A DNA stretch of 64,000 nucleotides, from contig NC_088778.1 in the NCBI RefSeq assembly GCF_954871325.1, forward strand, positions 12,285,882 through 12,349,881, given 5' to 3'. The translations under genes were made by a program, and so were the position numbers. This DNA is from Gordionus sp. m RMFG-2023. Lineage: Eukaryota > Nematomorpha > Gordioida > Chordodea > Parachordodidae. Under the pieces are notes generated by a model, which saw nothing but the letters and a program-made list of their open reading frames with translations, was not told the origin of the DNA and made no database searches. Positions 25,401 to 33,893 of this stretch are shown piece by piece (positions within the stretch are counted from its first letter, which is position 1; the number at the start of each line of letters is the position of its first letter).

Positions 25401-28400
25401 AGGATTAATAACTTTTCTAATACACAATTTTAAACTAATGTGAATTAAAAAAATTATATATATAAACCGGCATTTAAATGTGAATCATAAAATATAAAGT
25501 GAATATAACCCACGATATGAATCACCTAAATGACCCAAAATTGAAATTTGAATTTTTTGAGCTTTTAAAATATATAAAGTATAAAAAATTTAAATGTTGT
25601 AAATATAAATTAATACACAAAAAGTTTCTTAGGAATAATTGTATTTTGTATGTTTTGAGCTAATTTTTCAATTATCAATCCTTGCTTGGCGTTAGATGTC
25701 TATGAATATTCAAAAGATCCAAATCATTCAATCTACTTTCAGATGTTGTATTTCATAGGTATGTTTTTTACAGACTTGCAGGCCCGGCCCCTGAGCCGGA
25801 CCGTATTTTAATTTTTTTAAATATACCCTAACCGGGCTCGTAATTTTTTTTTTAAAAACACCCGGGCTGGGCCTGAAAATTTTTTAAGAAAAAATATCCG
25901 AGCCGAGTTGTATATTTTAAAACCAAATATTTGAAATCGCCATTATTAGCTATAAATATCAAAAATAAATATAATTTATTTTAAAAAATTCGGGCTAAGC
26001 CAGCCGGGTCGGGCCTGAAAATTTTTTTAAAGAAAACCCGGGCAGGAAAAAATTTTAAAATAAAATCTGGGCCTGGTCCTGCAAATAGTACCTCTGCAAG
26101 GCTCTGTTATTCTTCTTAAAAAAGTGAATGTTCTCTCATTAGTTTACTAAAGAGCTGCTAATATATATATAACCATTTTAATAATTGGGAGTATAATCTA
26201 AAATGTGTTTGAAATAAAAAGCATCCATAGCATTTTTTGTGTATCAACCATAGTTAATCTTTTAATCATAGTTATTCAGCTAATAAGGCATCATAAGATA
26301 TTTTAACATCTTCATGATAAAAATATAACAAATATTTATATTTTTTTTCTATCACCATATGAAAAAGGTTGGGAGAGGGGACATTTGTTTTATAATACTC
26401 TTCTACTGATCCTATATTAATGTTTTGATGATGAGCTTGCTTGCTGCAAGTCGAGGGGGACAAATATTTAACACGTATAGCTCTGCTTTTGACTCAACAA
26501 TAACATATAAAATATGAAATTCTTCAACAACACTAGCTCTATTTCCTTGAGTTCTAATAAAATGCTCTCCGCTATTCTCATCTTCTTAATCAAGTCAATG
26601 TTATGTTTTTAAAAGTATTACATAAAATAGTTGTATAATTAAATAATACATTCTAATGAGAAAAAAAATTTGGAATAAGTATTGAATCCAATAATTTTCT
26701 TGCTTCTGAGGAAATATTTCTTTCAAGCCATTGTGATATTTCAGTAATAGCATTAATAATCAGCTCTTCTAACTCCAAAATAGCTGTTACTGTGGCGGAG
26801 ACTCGATCTCGTTGGACAAGCTTGCAATTTTTTTCTCCCTGTTGGACAAGGAGTTTCAGAGATAATTATTATTTTATTAGAAATTTAGATAAATATTACG
26901 CCACTAAAATTTGAAAATAATAGGTAAATTACGCCAAGGAAAACTTGAAATCAAAATTGATTGATAAAATAACTTAGTATATGAATGTGATAAATAAAAT
27001 ATATATATATATGTATATAAGAGATAAGAATAAATATTAACAAATATAAATTAATATTAACAATAATATTTTTGAAAAATATAATCCGGCATCTGCATTT
27101 TTTGGCTTTGGGGGGGATTTGTCCTCCTGCCCCCCCCGTTGCGTACGCGCCTGCACACGTTATTAATACTTATTTTAACATATTTTCGTCAAAAAAATTC
27201 AAAAATTTTTAAAAATAGCGATTATGACAATTGTCACTTTTCATTGGTACATCTTCACTAAATTTATATTTACACATGTTATTAATACTTATTTTAACAT
27301 ATTTTCGTCAAAAAAATTCAAAAAACTTTAAAAATAGCGATTATGACAATTGTCACTTTTCATTGGTACATCTTCACTAAATTTATATACACATGTTATT
27401 AATACTTATTTTAACATATTTTCGTCAAAAAAATTCAAAAAACTTTAAAAATAACGATTATGACAATTGTCACTTTTCTATGGTACATCTTCACTAAATT
27501 TATATTTATACATGTTATTAATACTTATTTTAACAAATTTTCGTCAAAAAAATTCAAAAAACTATAAAATTAACGATTATGACAATTGTCACTTTTCATT
27601 GGTATATCTTCACTAAATTTATATTTACACATGTTATTAATACTTATTTTAACATATTTTCGTCAAAAAAATTCAAAAAACTTTAAAAATAGCGATTATG
27701 ACAATTGTCACTTTTCTATTGGTACATCTTCACTAAATTTATATACACATGTTATTAATACTTATTTTAACATATTTTCGTCAAAAAAATTCAAAAAACT
27801 TTAAAAATAACGATTATGACAATTGTCACTTTTCTATGGTACATCTTCACTAAATTTATATTTATACATGTTATTAATACTTATTTTAACAAATTTTCGT
27901 CAAAAAAATTCAAAAAACTATAAAATTAACGATTATGACAATTGTCACTTTTCATTGGTACATCTTCACTAAATTTATATTTACACATGTTATTAATACT
28001 TATTTTAACATATTTTCGTCAAAAAAATTCAAAAAACTTTAAAAATAACGATTATGACAATTGTCACTTTTCATTGGTACATCTTCACTAAATTTATATT
28101 TACACATGTTATTAATACTTATTTTAACATATTTTCGTCAAAAAAATTCAAAAAACTTTAAAAATAACGATTATGACAATTGTCACTTTTCATTAGTACA
28201 TCTTCACTAAATTTATATTTACACATGTTATTAATACTTATTTTAACATATTTTCGTCAAAAAAATTCAAAAAACTTTAAAAATAACGATTATGACAATT
28301 GTCACTTTTCATTGGTACATCTTCACTAAATTTGTATTTACACATGTTATTAATACTTATTTTAACATACTTTCTTTAAAAAAATTCAAAAAACTTATAA

Positions 28401-31185
28401 AAGAACGATTATGACAATTGTCACATTAAAATATTATCCTTAAAAAGATCATATAAAATAACATAAAAATATTCATAAAATCCACCTCATTTAATAATAA
28501 ATAGATAATTTTAAAAAAATTTCACCTAAAAGATTGTTTATTTATCTAATAAAATTTACAATATAATTCCTCAATAAAAGATGTATTTACAAAGAAGATT
28601 GTGAAAATCACTAATAAATTATATTAAAAAGAATATTACATTTTTACAATATTGCAGCATATTATTTTTTTTATTAAAAAAACATCAAATAAAGAAATTT
28701 ATTTTCTTTTCAAAATATAATAATATAAATAAAAAATATTAAATCATATCATGTTTATTTGTTGATAATAATAAAATATTTATATTAAATATAAATAAAA
28801 TAAATTATTTTACTAAAATAAATAATAATTAATGCTAAGCATCGATGCAGAATTTTGACTAATTTATTTTAGCCAATTTTTAGGCTTTACCTAATTAGGC
28901 TTAGCCGATTTTTCCACCTAAAATCTCGGCTAAGCCGTTTTTTAATCGGCTAAAATTAGCCGATTACGCAACACTACCGAGCCCTTTAAAATTATTGGGC
29001 CAATCTAATATTTTTTATAAATATTGGCCGATTTGATATTTAATATTGGCAGGACACTACCCTAATTATATATATATTTTTTTTAAATTGATATCAGATC
29101 CATATTGGTATTGGTAAAGTGTCAACAGTGCATTCTTGATGAAATAAAACAAATATTATGAATTTGAGATTTTTCTTTCTTATTTTCCTTTTGAATTGTG
29201 GTTATTTTCTTTTATTTAGAAAATTACTAGTTTGACAAAATATTTATAGTTTTCATTTCTTATAATTGAACAAAGAAATAATTAAAATATCAAATATGGT
29301 GAAAAAAACGATTAAACAAATTTACGAATATCAGTGACATTGCTGGTATATTAGTTTAAAAAGTGGAATATCTATTAGCGTATTATTCCAAGCTTAAAAA
29401 CTTATAAATAATCCATCTTACACTTTCATGAAAAAAACATAATAAATTGAATATAACCTATCCTTTTTGTTTATGTCAACTGCAGAATCATCAGAAGAAT
29501 AAAAAGTTGCCTGAAAGTCATCATCACTTGTATCTTCTTCTCCATCATCTTTGTTTACATTATCTATAGGTAAATCTAACAATGCCCTTGTGTGGTCAGA
29601 AAACAATGGTGAGAAAGGAATATTTGATGATGGGGTAGTTGTAGGTTTAACTTTAATACAGATTTGATAATAATTTAGTTATTAATATTAATGATGTGAT
29701 ATACAGTCAACCCTGTTTGATTGGGCACCACTGGGAGCAAGATTTTGCTCAATTTAGACAGTTACTAAATTTATCAAGATATTATCTTATAGAAGTTAAT
29801 AAGAATTTGATTGGGGCTATAAATTTTGGTCACATTAGGGAGTTGCCTAAATTAGACAGGTTTGACTGAATAGGGATGTATTTAAATATTTTTTAAATAT
29901 ACCCAGGCTGCGCCAGAAATTTTTTTAAAAGAAAATTTGGAGCAAGTCCAGATGGAAAATTTAAAATGCAAGATAGGCAGTAAAAAATTTTTAAAAAAAA
30001 TCCATGCCTGACCATGCAAATGATATCTCTGCAGGTCTCTGATAAATTTAGATATTGTTAAATTTTTCAAAATATATCACATGTTTAAAAACCTTCTACA
30101 ATAATTTCTCCATATTTTTCTATCAAATTTTCAACAGGAATATTTGCTTCTTCTTTCAAAATTAAAGCTTCATCTTTTTCAAGTGATATTTCTGACTCTA
30201 TTAAACCATTATATAGATGTGTCATAAATTAGACTAACCAGATATTGAATAATTATTTGATAATGATGAAGGACCAGGCTGGTCACATTTTGAAGTATCA
30301 ATATCCTGACTAATTGTATCAGACATTATATTAAGATTTTGTGATATTTTATATAGGTTATTTTTTATAGGGGTACTACAATATTCAACACCATTTAAGG
30401 GTGTTTCCTTAGTGTGATCTAATGATGTTTTGCTATTAATAATATCAAAATTTTTCTAATATATAATATTTCTCTATTTATTTTTTATATATATTTAACT
30501 TTTTTTGAAATCATTGGAGATATGACATATGGTACATTATTGAGCTTTTTAAATTTTAGTTTTAAATTTTGTGGATTCTGTATATCACCACTACCATTAA
30601 TATTTTCTAAGTTGTCATTTTCAGATTTGTTGCTAGCCAATTCTGATATAAATAATATATAATATGTGAGATAAAAATAAAATAACCTAGTTCACCTTCT
30701 GAAAGTTCTGCTAATTTTTTAAGTTCTCTTTCAATGTCAGGATTTTTTAATTTAGAATCAAACATTAAAAATGCTTTTTGTAAAAAACATTCCATATTCT
30801 TATAATCTGTTTTCAAAATTTAGGTGTATAATTTATACTCTAAAATTTACCACTATAGTCTTTTTTTAACTTTTGTAAAAATTCAGGAAAATGTAGAGCT
30901 GTGTATTTGGCTACCTCAGAGCCTAAAATAAATTTATTAAATAAAATTAATTATATTATTAAACCTCCGTGGCCATCATATACTGCAAATAAGGACTCAT
31001 CCTTTTCATAGTCAGGTATCATATTATGTGCATCCTAATTTATAAGTCATAAATAATGTAAGGCTTAAATAAACCTCTTGAGAACTTCTCCATCCCTGCA
31101 TCGATGAGTAACCACAAATATAATTTTCATAGTCAATGTCTAAAGAATCTTTATTAATATTAGGGTGTGATAAGTAAATTCCCAT
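7347..31185 (-). CDS. PPM1G: PP2C-type Ser/Thr phosphatase PPM1G, 15 exons over 23.8 kb
   Basis: Metal-dependent serine/threonine phosphatase of the PPM1G (PP2C-gamma) type, a nuclear enzyme linked in animals to splicing and histone dephosphorylation. Exons: 31075-31185, 30965-31034, 30851-30922, 30696-30806, 30500-30642, 30239-30455, 30093-30197, 29458-29650, 16833-17190, 14342-14548, 10996-11139, 10750-10837, 10532-10661, 8706-8793, 7347-7451. They total 2142 nt (713 residues plus stop) with every junction GT-AG and in phase. The start MGIYLSHPN matches the conserved MGxYLS N-terminus. Catalytic motifs are complete: GWRSSQEDAH (E37, D38), YDGHGG (57-61), [32 protein letters not shown] (647-650) and GTGCDNMT (D697). 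The catalytic domain is split by a long acidic insert, the PPM1G hallmark. The gene looks intact despite huge transposon-filled introns. The joins into exons 9 and 10 are the least certain. Confidence 0.9.
8706..8793 (-). CDS. PPM1G: PPM1G exon 14
   Basis: 29 codons beginning [15 protein letters not shown], the conserved segment after DGIW in PP2C, and ending SKICEE before donor GTATAT. It sits alone between a 1.7 kb intron holding a GGCCC-type repeat and a 1.25 kb intron. Confidence 0.93.
8852..9235. repeat. GGCCC-type short mobile repeat in PPM1G intron 13
   Basis: The edges read AGTGATCTGCA on the left and TTTGCAGATCTCT on the right. Inside are alternating CCCGGCC and GGCCCGG patches separated by A/T runs. 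At least six similar islands occur in the window (13669, 20286, 25769, 29880, 51905 and about 63803), most beginning or ending near TGCAGGTCTCTG. It is probably a non-autonomous DNA transposon family. Confidence 0.6.
10532..11139 (-). CDS. PPM1G: PPM1G exons 11-13: catalytic core
   Basis: Exon 11 (10996-11139) has [19 protein letters not shown] and [10 protein letters not shown]. Exon 12 (10750-10837) has [22 protein letters not shown]. Exon 13 (10532-10661) has [10 protein letters not shown] with the Trp split by the intron. Introns are 158 and 88 nt, with donors GTAACT, GTAGAA and GTATAT. These are PP2C motifs that bind metal and phosphate. Confidence 0.93.
12236..12493 (-). pseudogene. BED zinc finger of an hAT transposase (fragment)
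   Basis: An 85-codon ORF with the BED-finger pattern [20 protein letters not shown], then [17 protein letters not shown], giving CX2C and HX4H ligands. BED fingers are the DNA-binding domain of many hAT transposases. No catalytic part follows in frame, so this is a fragment stranded in PPM1G intron 10. Confidence 0.7.
12957..13382 (+). pseudogene. Gypsy integrase C-terminal fragment, frameshifted
   Basis: Reads like the end of a Ty3/gypsy integrase: [15 protein letters not shown], then [20 protein letters not shown], then after a frameshift near 13213 [15 protein letters not shown]. The orientation is opposite to the host gene. It is a different gypsy copy from the one at 2573-6780. Confidence 0.75.
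13412..13647 (+). repeat. Candidate 3' LTR of the gypsy fragment
   Basis: Thirty bases after the integrase remnant comes a purine run (GGTGGGAAAGAAGA) followed by TGTGTTATATTTTAATATC. An internal TATATATAAAATAAAG could be a promoter TATA box, and the segment can be closed at TTACA (13647). Polypurine tract plus TG..CA is what a 3' LTR looks like. No 5' partner is present to confirm it. Confidence 0.4.
13669..14005. repeat. GGCCC-type short mobile repeat
   Basis: Begins GGTCTGCATATATT and contains degenerate ACCCGACCC, TGCCTGGC and GCCCAGCCTGG patches, like the other members of this family but more decayed. Located in PPM1G intron 10. Confidence 0.45.
14342..14548 (-). CDS. PPM1G: PPM1G exon 10: acidic domain
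   Basis: 69 codons dominated by Asp and Glu ([18 protein letters not shown]), equivalent to the acidic stretch inside the PP2C fold of animal PPM1G. It is phase 0 on both sides: acceptor AAACAG before the exon, donor GTTATT after it. It joins directly to [11 protein letters not shown] of exon 11, the same junction as acidic domain to catalytic domain in the family. Confidence 0.85.
14549..16832. other. PPM1G intron 9 with a probable decayed element
   Basis: A 2.3 kb intron. It has a two-copy direct repeat at 15726-15788 (TTGAGGGCAATGTGGTATTT). Two imperfect inverted ends rich in AGCGC and TAGC words lie near 15505 and 16385, suggesting an old DNA transposon with no readable target duplication. 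A short minus-strand coding-like stretch at 16085-16255 ([12 protein letters not shown], then after a one-base slip [11 protein letters not shown]) is not recognised. Confidence 0.35.
16833..17190 (-). CDS. PPM1G: PPM1G exon 9 (probable): Ser/Glu-rich and basic insert
   Basis: A stop-free 358-nt exon on the minus strand. It begins [15 protein letters not shown], has a basic cluster [12 protein letters not shown] that could act as a nuclear localisation signal, and ends acidic. The acceptor at 17191-17192 takes the phase-2 donor of exon 8, and the end (donor GTTTTT) is phase 0 into exon 10. With this exon the whole gene totals a multiple of three. The segment has no conserved domain, so assignment rests on phase, strand, composition and position. 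It could instead belong to a different transcript nested in the region. Confidence 0.65.
17265..17830 (-). other. Unassigned coding-like segments in PPM1G intron 8
   Basis: Two minus-strand stretches look protein-coding. One starts ATG at 17830 ([15 protein letters not shown], then [17 protein letters not shown]). The other, near 17325-17480, reads [20 protein letters not shown]. The LDSQITKYI segment resembles the helical region of hAT transposases. The two do not join in phase: one route needs a 22-nt intron and then meets a stop. Decayed hAT coding sequence is the simplest reading; a nested gene is possible. Confidence 0.3.
17837..18059. mobile_element. hAT-type MITE, 223 bp, with 8-bp target duplication
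   Basis: Both ends are TAGTGTTGTTAAACGACTCG in inverted orientation, extending to about 40 bp of TIR. The flanks at 17829-17836 and 18060-18067 are identical (CATTTAAC). It has no coding capacity. Confidence 0.9.
18230..18600. repeat. Imperfect inverted repeat, about 110-bp arms
   Basis: The left arm (about 18230-18340) contains AATGACATATATAAT, CATTCATTAAAA and CAAATCAGCTGGA. The same words occur in reverse order and complement at 18486-18600. The loop is about 145 bp. Probably a decayed MITE. Confidence 0.6.
18681..20256 (+). mobile_element. hAT transposon with degenerate transposase
   Basis: Termini are TAGTGTTGTTAAGG and, inverted, CTTTAACAACACTA. The flanks ATATTAAT at 18673-18680 and 20257-20264 are identical, an 8-bp hAT target duplication. 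Both subterminal regions carry repeated GTAACTAGTTAC words, a perfect 12-bp palindrome (for example 18694-18705 and 20101-20112). The middle holds broken transposase sequence. Confidence 0.9.
19440..20042 (+). pseudogene. hAT transposase C-terminal (dimerisation) region
   Basis: An open stretch from 19566 includes [20 protein letters not shown], then [19 protein letters not shown]. This is the C-terminal hAT dimerisation motif (S-x-P-x-ER-x-FS). Upstream coding remnants are broken by frameshifts, and the N-terminal BED and catalytic domains are not readable. Confidence 0.75.
20286..20509. repeat. GGCCC-type short mobile repeat
   Basis: The left edge is AGAGATCTGCAGATACC and the right edge TTGCAGGTCTCT in inverted relation. 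Inside are TGGCCCAATATG and GCCCAGCCTGG. Same family as 8852-9235. Confidence 0.6.
20560..20750 (-). pseudogene. hAT transposase C-terminal fragment
   Basis: The minus strand reads [19 protein letters not shown], then [17 protein letters not shown], then ALFFIKNN. This is the hAT dimerisation domain (FP-LA-YL, P-AT-SE, R-LS, LFFLK-N). It lacks the rest of the protein and lies in PPM1G intron 8. Confidence 0.75.
21705..23890 (+). repeat. Element A left satellite array, about 118-bp unit
   Basis: About 18 copies of a unit containing TGACAATTGTCATAATCG, TTAAAATAAGTATTAATAAC and TTTAGTGAAGATGTACCA. TGACAATTGTCA is a perfect palindrome. Some neighbouring units are shortened to about 105 bp. The repeated minus-strand ORFs here ([11 protein letters not shown]) are by-products of the unit and not genes. 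Confidence 0.92.
24176..25306 (-). repeat. Element A right satellite array, inner part
   Basis: The same unit as the left array in reverse complement, with TGACAATTGTCA kept in most copies. Some carry GACAATTATC or GACAAATGTC, so not every copy keeps the palindrome. Confidence 0.92.
25690..26463 (-). pseudogene. hAT transposase remnants (ZMYM/THAP12-like type)
   Basis: The minus strand at 26272-26463 reads [20 protein letters not shown], the EYY-N-P-LDH segment of one hAT group. At 25690-25756 it reads [16 protein letters not shown], the C-terminal R-L-LALLSIHR motif. A GGCCC-type repeat (25769-26098) has been inserted between these parts and reading frames are broken. Confidence 0.65.
25769..26098. 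repeat. GGCCC-type short mobile repeat
   Basis: Begins CAGACTTGCAGGCCCGGCCC and ends CTGCAAATAGTACCTCTGCA. It is one of the best-preserved copies, with CCCGGGCTGGGCC and GCCAGCCGGGTCGGGCC inside. Confidence 0.65.
27162..28430 (-). repeat. Element A right satellite array, outer part
   Basis: Continues the inner right array after the nested hAT at 25307-27153, with more uniform units. A block of about 355 bp (three units) is duplicated nearly exactly around 27360-28030, a sign of recent unequal exchange. Ends at ACAATTGTCACATTAAAAT, where the right TIR begins. Confidence 0.9.
29458..31185 (-). CDS. PPM1G: PPM1G exons 1-8: N-terminal catalytic half and insert start
   Basis: Eight exons with introns of 40, 42, 44, 53, 44, 41 and 442 nt. 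Exon 1 ends at E37 and exon 2 begins at D38, so the metal-binding ED pair is split by intron 1. Exon 2 ends inside DGHGG. Exon 4 carries the helix [13 protein letters not shown], exon 6 is Ser/Asn-rich, and exon 7 has [19 protein letters not shown], matching the EELLTRYG-type helix of animal PPM1G. Exon 8 starts the acidic tract ([12 protein letters not shown]). Intron 7 contains two small mobile repeats. Donors here are mostly GTT rather than GTA. The 3' end of exon 8 (AG before GTTATA at 29457) is chosen because its phase fits exon 9. Confidence 0.9.
29704..29868. mobile_element. Small TIR element (MITE) in PPM1G intron 7
   Basis: A 165-bp segment starting CAGTCAACCCTGTTTGATTG and ending with the near inverse (CTAAATTAGACAGGTTTGACTG, shared over about 20 bp). 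The CAGTCAAACC ends resemble Tc1/mariner-like MITEs, but the flanking bases do not give a clean TA duplication. Confidence 0.65.
29880..30046. repeat. GGCCC-type short mobile repeat, truncated
   Basis: Contains CCCAGGCTGCGCC and ends GCAAATGATATCTCTGCAGGTC. The left end is missing or degraded. It shares the right-end words of the copies at 20286 and 25769. Confidence 0.5.
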
Positions 31186-31756
31186 TTTAAAAATAATTAA
31201 AAAGTGTTAAAATCAAGGTTCAATTTGTGCGCCGTGAATTTTATAATTATTTATATCTCCGAGTAAAATATTTTTATTCGATTATTTCATAGAAATAGAA
31301 ATAATATTTTGGGAAAGCAAGTGCTAAATAAAGAAAAAACATCCAATGAATATCAAATAAAATGAAACTTTGATGATATTTATAATTTTTTTAAAGATGT
31401 TGTTACTAGTGTTTTTAAATATCCCGATTTGAGTTGATTTTTAAAAACAGCCCGATTAAGATTTTAGCGTAAATTTGAAGTATTATGTCACCCCTCTTAT
31501 AATATTATGTAAGCCTCGAGATTTAGCAAATAGTGATCTAAACATTTCTGCCCTCTATTGGCAAATTTACTGGTATATATTACATGAAACACTTACAATA
31601 TTAAGGAAACACCTTAAATTAATTAAAAATTTTGAGATTATAAGATATTATATAATTTTATGTAGAATTTTAAATAAAAATAATGAATAATGTAAAATAA
31701 AATTTTATTTCTAACTATTTATCAATTATTTTTATTTTGTTTGAGATTCTTATAAT
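31186..31756. other. Upstream region of PPM1G
   Basis: The 5' flank of the minus-strand PPM1G start (31185). I see no certain promoter element. From 31408 the sequence TAGTGTTTTTAAATATCCCG, then GATTTTTAAAAACAGC, resembles the end of the MITE at 17837, so a decayed relative probably starts here. Confidence 0.4.
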
Positions 31757-32321
31757 CAGCGTCTACATGAGCGGGAGGGGTAGGAACAGTTTGCATCCTA
31801 TTTTTTTGAGGGGGTAGGCTGCTTTGATGGGGGTATGATAAATTTTTTGGGGGGTTATCTATTAAATTTTGAGATCAAATAGGACAAAATCTATTGCTGT
31901 AAAAATTAATACTTTTATTATAGAATTATTATAATACAATTCATCGACTAAATCTATATATTGCAAACAATCATACATTGTTTTCCAAATAAAACTTTCT
32001 GCTATCCCTTGTAATGTAATTTAAAAGGTTTAGATATTTTAACAAGCTCATAATGCCATAATAATTAATTAATTGTAAATAATGGAAGTTTTAATTGAAT
32101 TTATTGTCTAAAAAATAAATTCTTTATATTCACAAAATATCGATAGTTATTAATTTAAGTTAGACTTTATTAATTCTCTGAAAAGTGTATCAATAAATTA
32201 AAAAGGTGAAAATAATAATAGAGATACATCGCCGCCGAAGGCGCAGGGGATTTTTAGGGGGTTAGGCACAGGTTTTTGAATGGGCTTTGCATCCAGTGAA
32301 TATCTTGTCATGTAGACGCTG
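31757..32321. mobile_element. hAT-type MITE, 565 bp, with 8-bp target duplication
   Basis: Ends are CAGCGTCTACATGA and, inverted, TCATGTAGACGCTG. The flanks CTTATAAT at 31749-31756 and 32322-32329 are identical. Near the right end is a GC-rich patch CGCCGCCGAAGGCGCAGGGG. No coding capacity. Confidence 0.9.
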
Positions 32322-33893
32322 CTTATAATGATAAAATATTTATATAATTTTATTTTATGAAGAATTTTAAATAAAAATATCGAAACGTAAAATAAAATTC
32401 TATTTTTAACTATATATTAAATATTTTATCATTAAGATTCTAATGATAAAATATTTATATAACTTTATGAAGAATTTTAAATAAAAAGGGCTTTTCCTGG
32501 TCTTGTGGAATTTTAAAAAGCAAACAAGTCATAATGTAAAATAAAATTCTATTTTTAGCTATACATCAATTATTTTTATTTTTTGATAAAAAGTAATAAC
32601 ATTAGTATCTGAGACATAGATTGGGATATAAAATGGGGTTACTGAAAAAAACAGGTCAGAATATTGAGAGGTTTTATCTAGCAACAATTTAAAAATAGAT
32701 GTTAAAATTCCCCACTCCCCAGTACCATTCAATAAATGAAAATAAAAAATGTTGGTTGTAATCCCCCCTTAATGGTTGAGATCTAATACAAAAAATGCCT
32801 TATGCATTCGGTGCCTCTAAGATTATTATAATAATAATAATTCATTGATACTTAATATTTGATGGAAGGTATTATAATTATATCATCTAGATTTAAATAA
32901 ATGTTACTAATAAAGAAAACTTTTAAAAAAAATTATTCGTAAAAAGAAAAATTAAGTTCCTCTGGCAGAATCAAAACAACGAAGATTCAATATATCAAAA
33001 AATAATTTTATTCGAAACTAATGAACATTATGAATGATAATAATTTAATTCGTAATATGTATATGGAACTATATTTAAAAGTAAATAATAATCCAATTCG
33101 TAAAAAATATACAATAATTATAAGATGTCCTCTATTAGGAACATACTATAGAAAAGATAAAAATAAATTAATGATAGAATTCATGAATAAGAAAATATTT
33201 TATTGTAACTAAATATATATTCATAACAAATATAAAGACATTTGTTAAATTGATTGCCGCAAGCACTAAATATCCTCATTTGCGACAGTAACAATAATAT
33301 TTGTTAAAAAAATAAATATAATTTAATATATTATTTAATTCAAATTTTGCCGATTTAAAATAGGGATTTTTAATCAAACAAATATTTTTTAACCCTGATA
33401 TGGTAAAAATATGTTAGAAATGCTTAACCCTCTTTTGTAAAAATCTTGAGGTAAGTAATACTGATTTGGCTAAAATATTTGGTCAGTTAGAAAGCGGCAA
33501 AATCTAAGTTTTCTTGTTATATAAAAATAATTAAAATCCCCGTTATTTTTATAAAATGTTGTATTGTTTTTTATAATTTAACATTTTCATAAGTATTGGA
33601 ACATCAACTTGCTTTAGATATATATTTTTTTATCATTAGAAATTTATATATATTAAGAATCTCCGTAAATTTTGCAATTTAATGATATGTATGAATTTCG
33701 ATATATAAAATATATATAAATTTCTATATTTTCTTTAAAAATATTTGTATTTTTTTTTAAAATATTACAAAAATATTTTAATTAATTTAAAATAATTTTT
33801 TTTAAGTATATATGTCGATACATATATTAAATTGCAAGAAAAAAATAGGTGGGTTCGGTTCGGGTTCGGTTCAGGGAAATATTTTCAAACCCG
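32322..33893. other. AT-rich intergenic stretch
   Basis: At 32329-32580 a roughly 110-bp AT-rich unit (GATAAAATATTTATATAA, GAAGAATTTTAAATAAA) is repeated imperfectly two to three times. The 63-codon ORF near 33021 has no recognisable motif and I do not call it a gene. The last 50 bases are a GGTTCGG-type repeat into which the Ginger element inserted. Confidence 0.4.

Larger units (their letters stand above)
25307..27153 (-). mobile_element. hAT element nested in the element A array
   Basis: Ends are CAGGCGCGTACG and CGTACGCGCCTG, a 12-bp TIR. The flanks CACATGTT (25299-25306) and CACACGTT (27154-27161) match at seven of eight bases. Next to each end lies a G-run or C-run (TCTGGGGGGGGGAT, CTGCCCCCCCCGTT). 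It carries minus-strand hAT coding remnants and a GGCCC-type repeat. Confidence 0.85.
21147..28976. mobile_element. Element A: 7.8 kb palindromic hAT-like element with satellite arms
   Basis: Starts TAGTGTTGCGTAATCGGCTA and ends with its inverted copy (CGATTACGCAACACTA). The 8 bp on each side are identical (CCGAGCCC, 21139-21146 and 28977-28984). About 550 bp of AT-rich TIR follow on each side, nearly the same in reverse complement. Then come two tandem arrays in opposite orientation and a 285-bp unique centre (about 23900-24175). The right array is interrupted by another hAT (25307-27153). No transposase of its own is readable, so it is non-autonomous. It sits whole inside PPM1G intron 8. 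Confidence 0.9.

Noticed and set aside
21850-28430. Many 60-180 codon ORFs on both strands with repeated FTKFLF or YIFTKFIF sequence
   Set aside because: They are one satellite unit read over and over; frames shift whenever a unit changes length, and there is no start context or domain.
21705-28430. CRISPR-like regular repeats
   Set aside because: Units are contiguous tandem copies about 118 bp long with no unique spacers, in a eukaryotic genome with spliceosomal introns.
33021-33212. 63-codon ORF ending IFYCN
   Set aside because: AT-driven composition (N, I, K, Y), no motif, no splice or context support.
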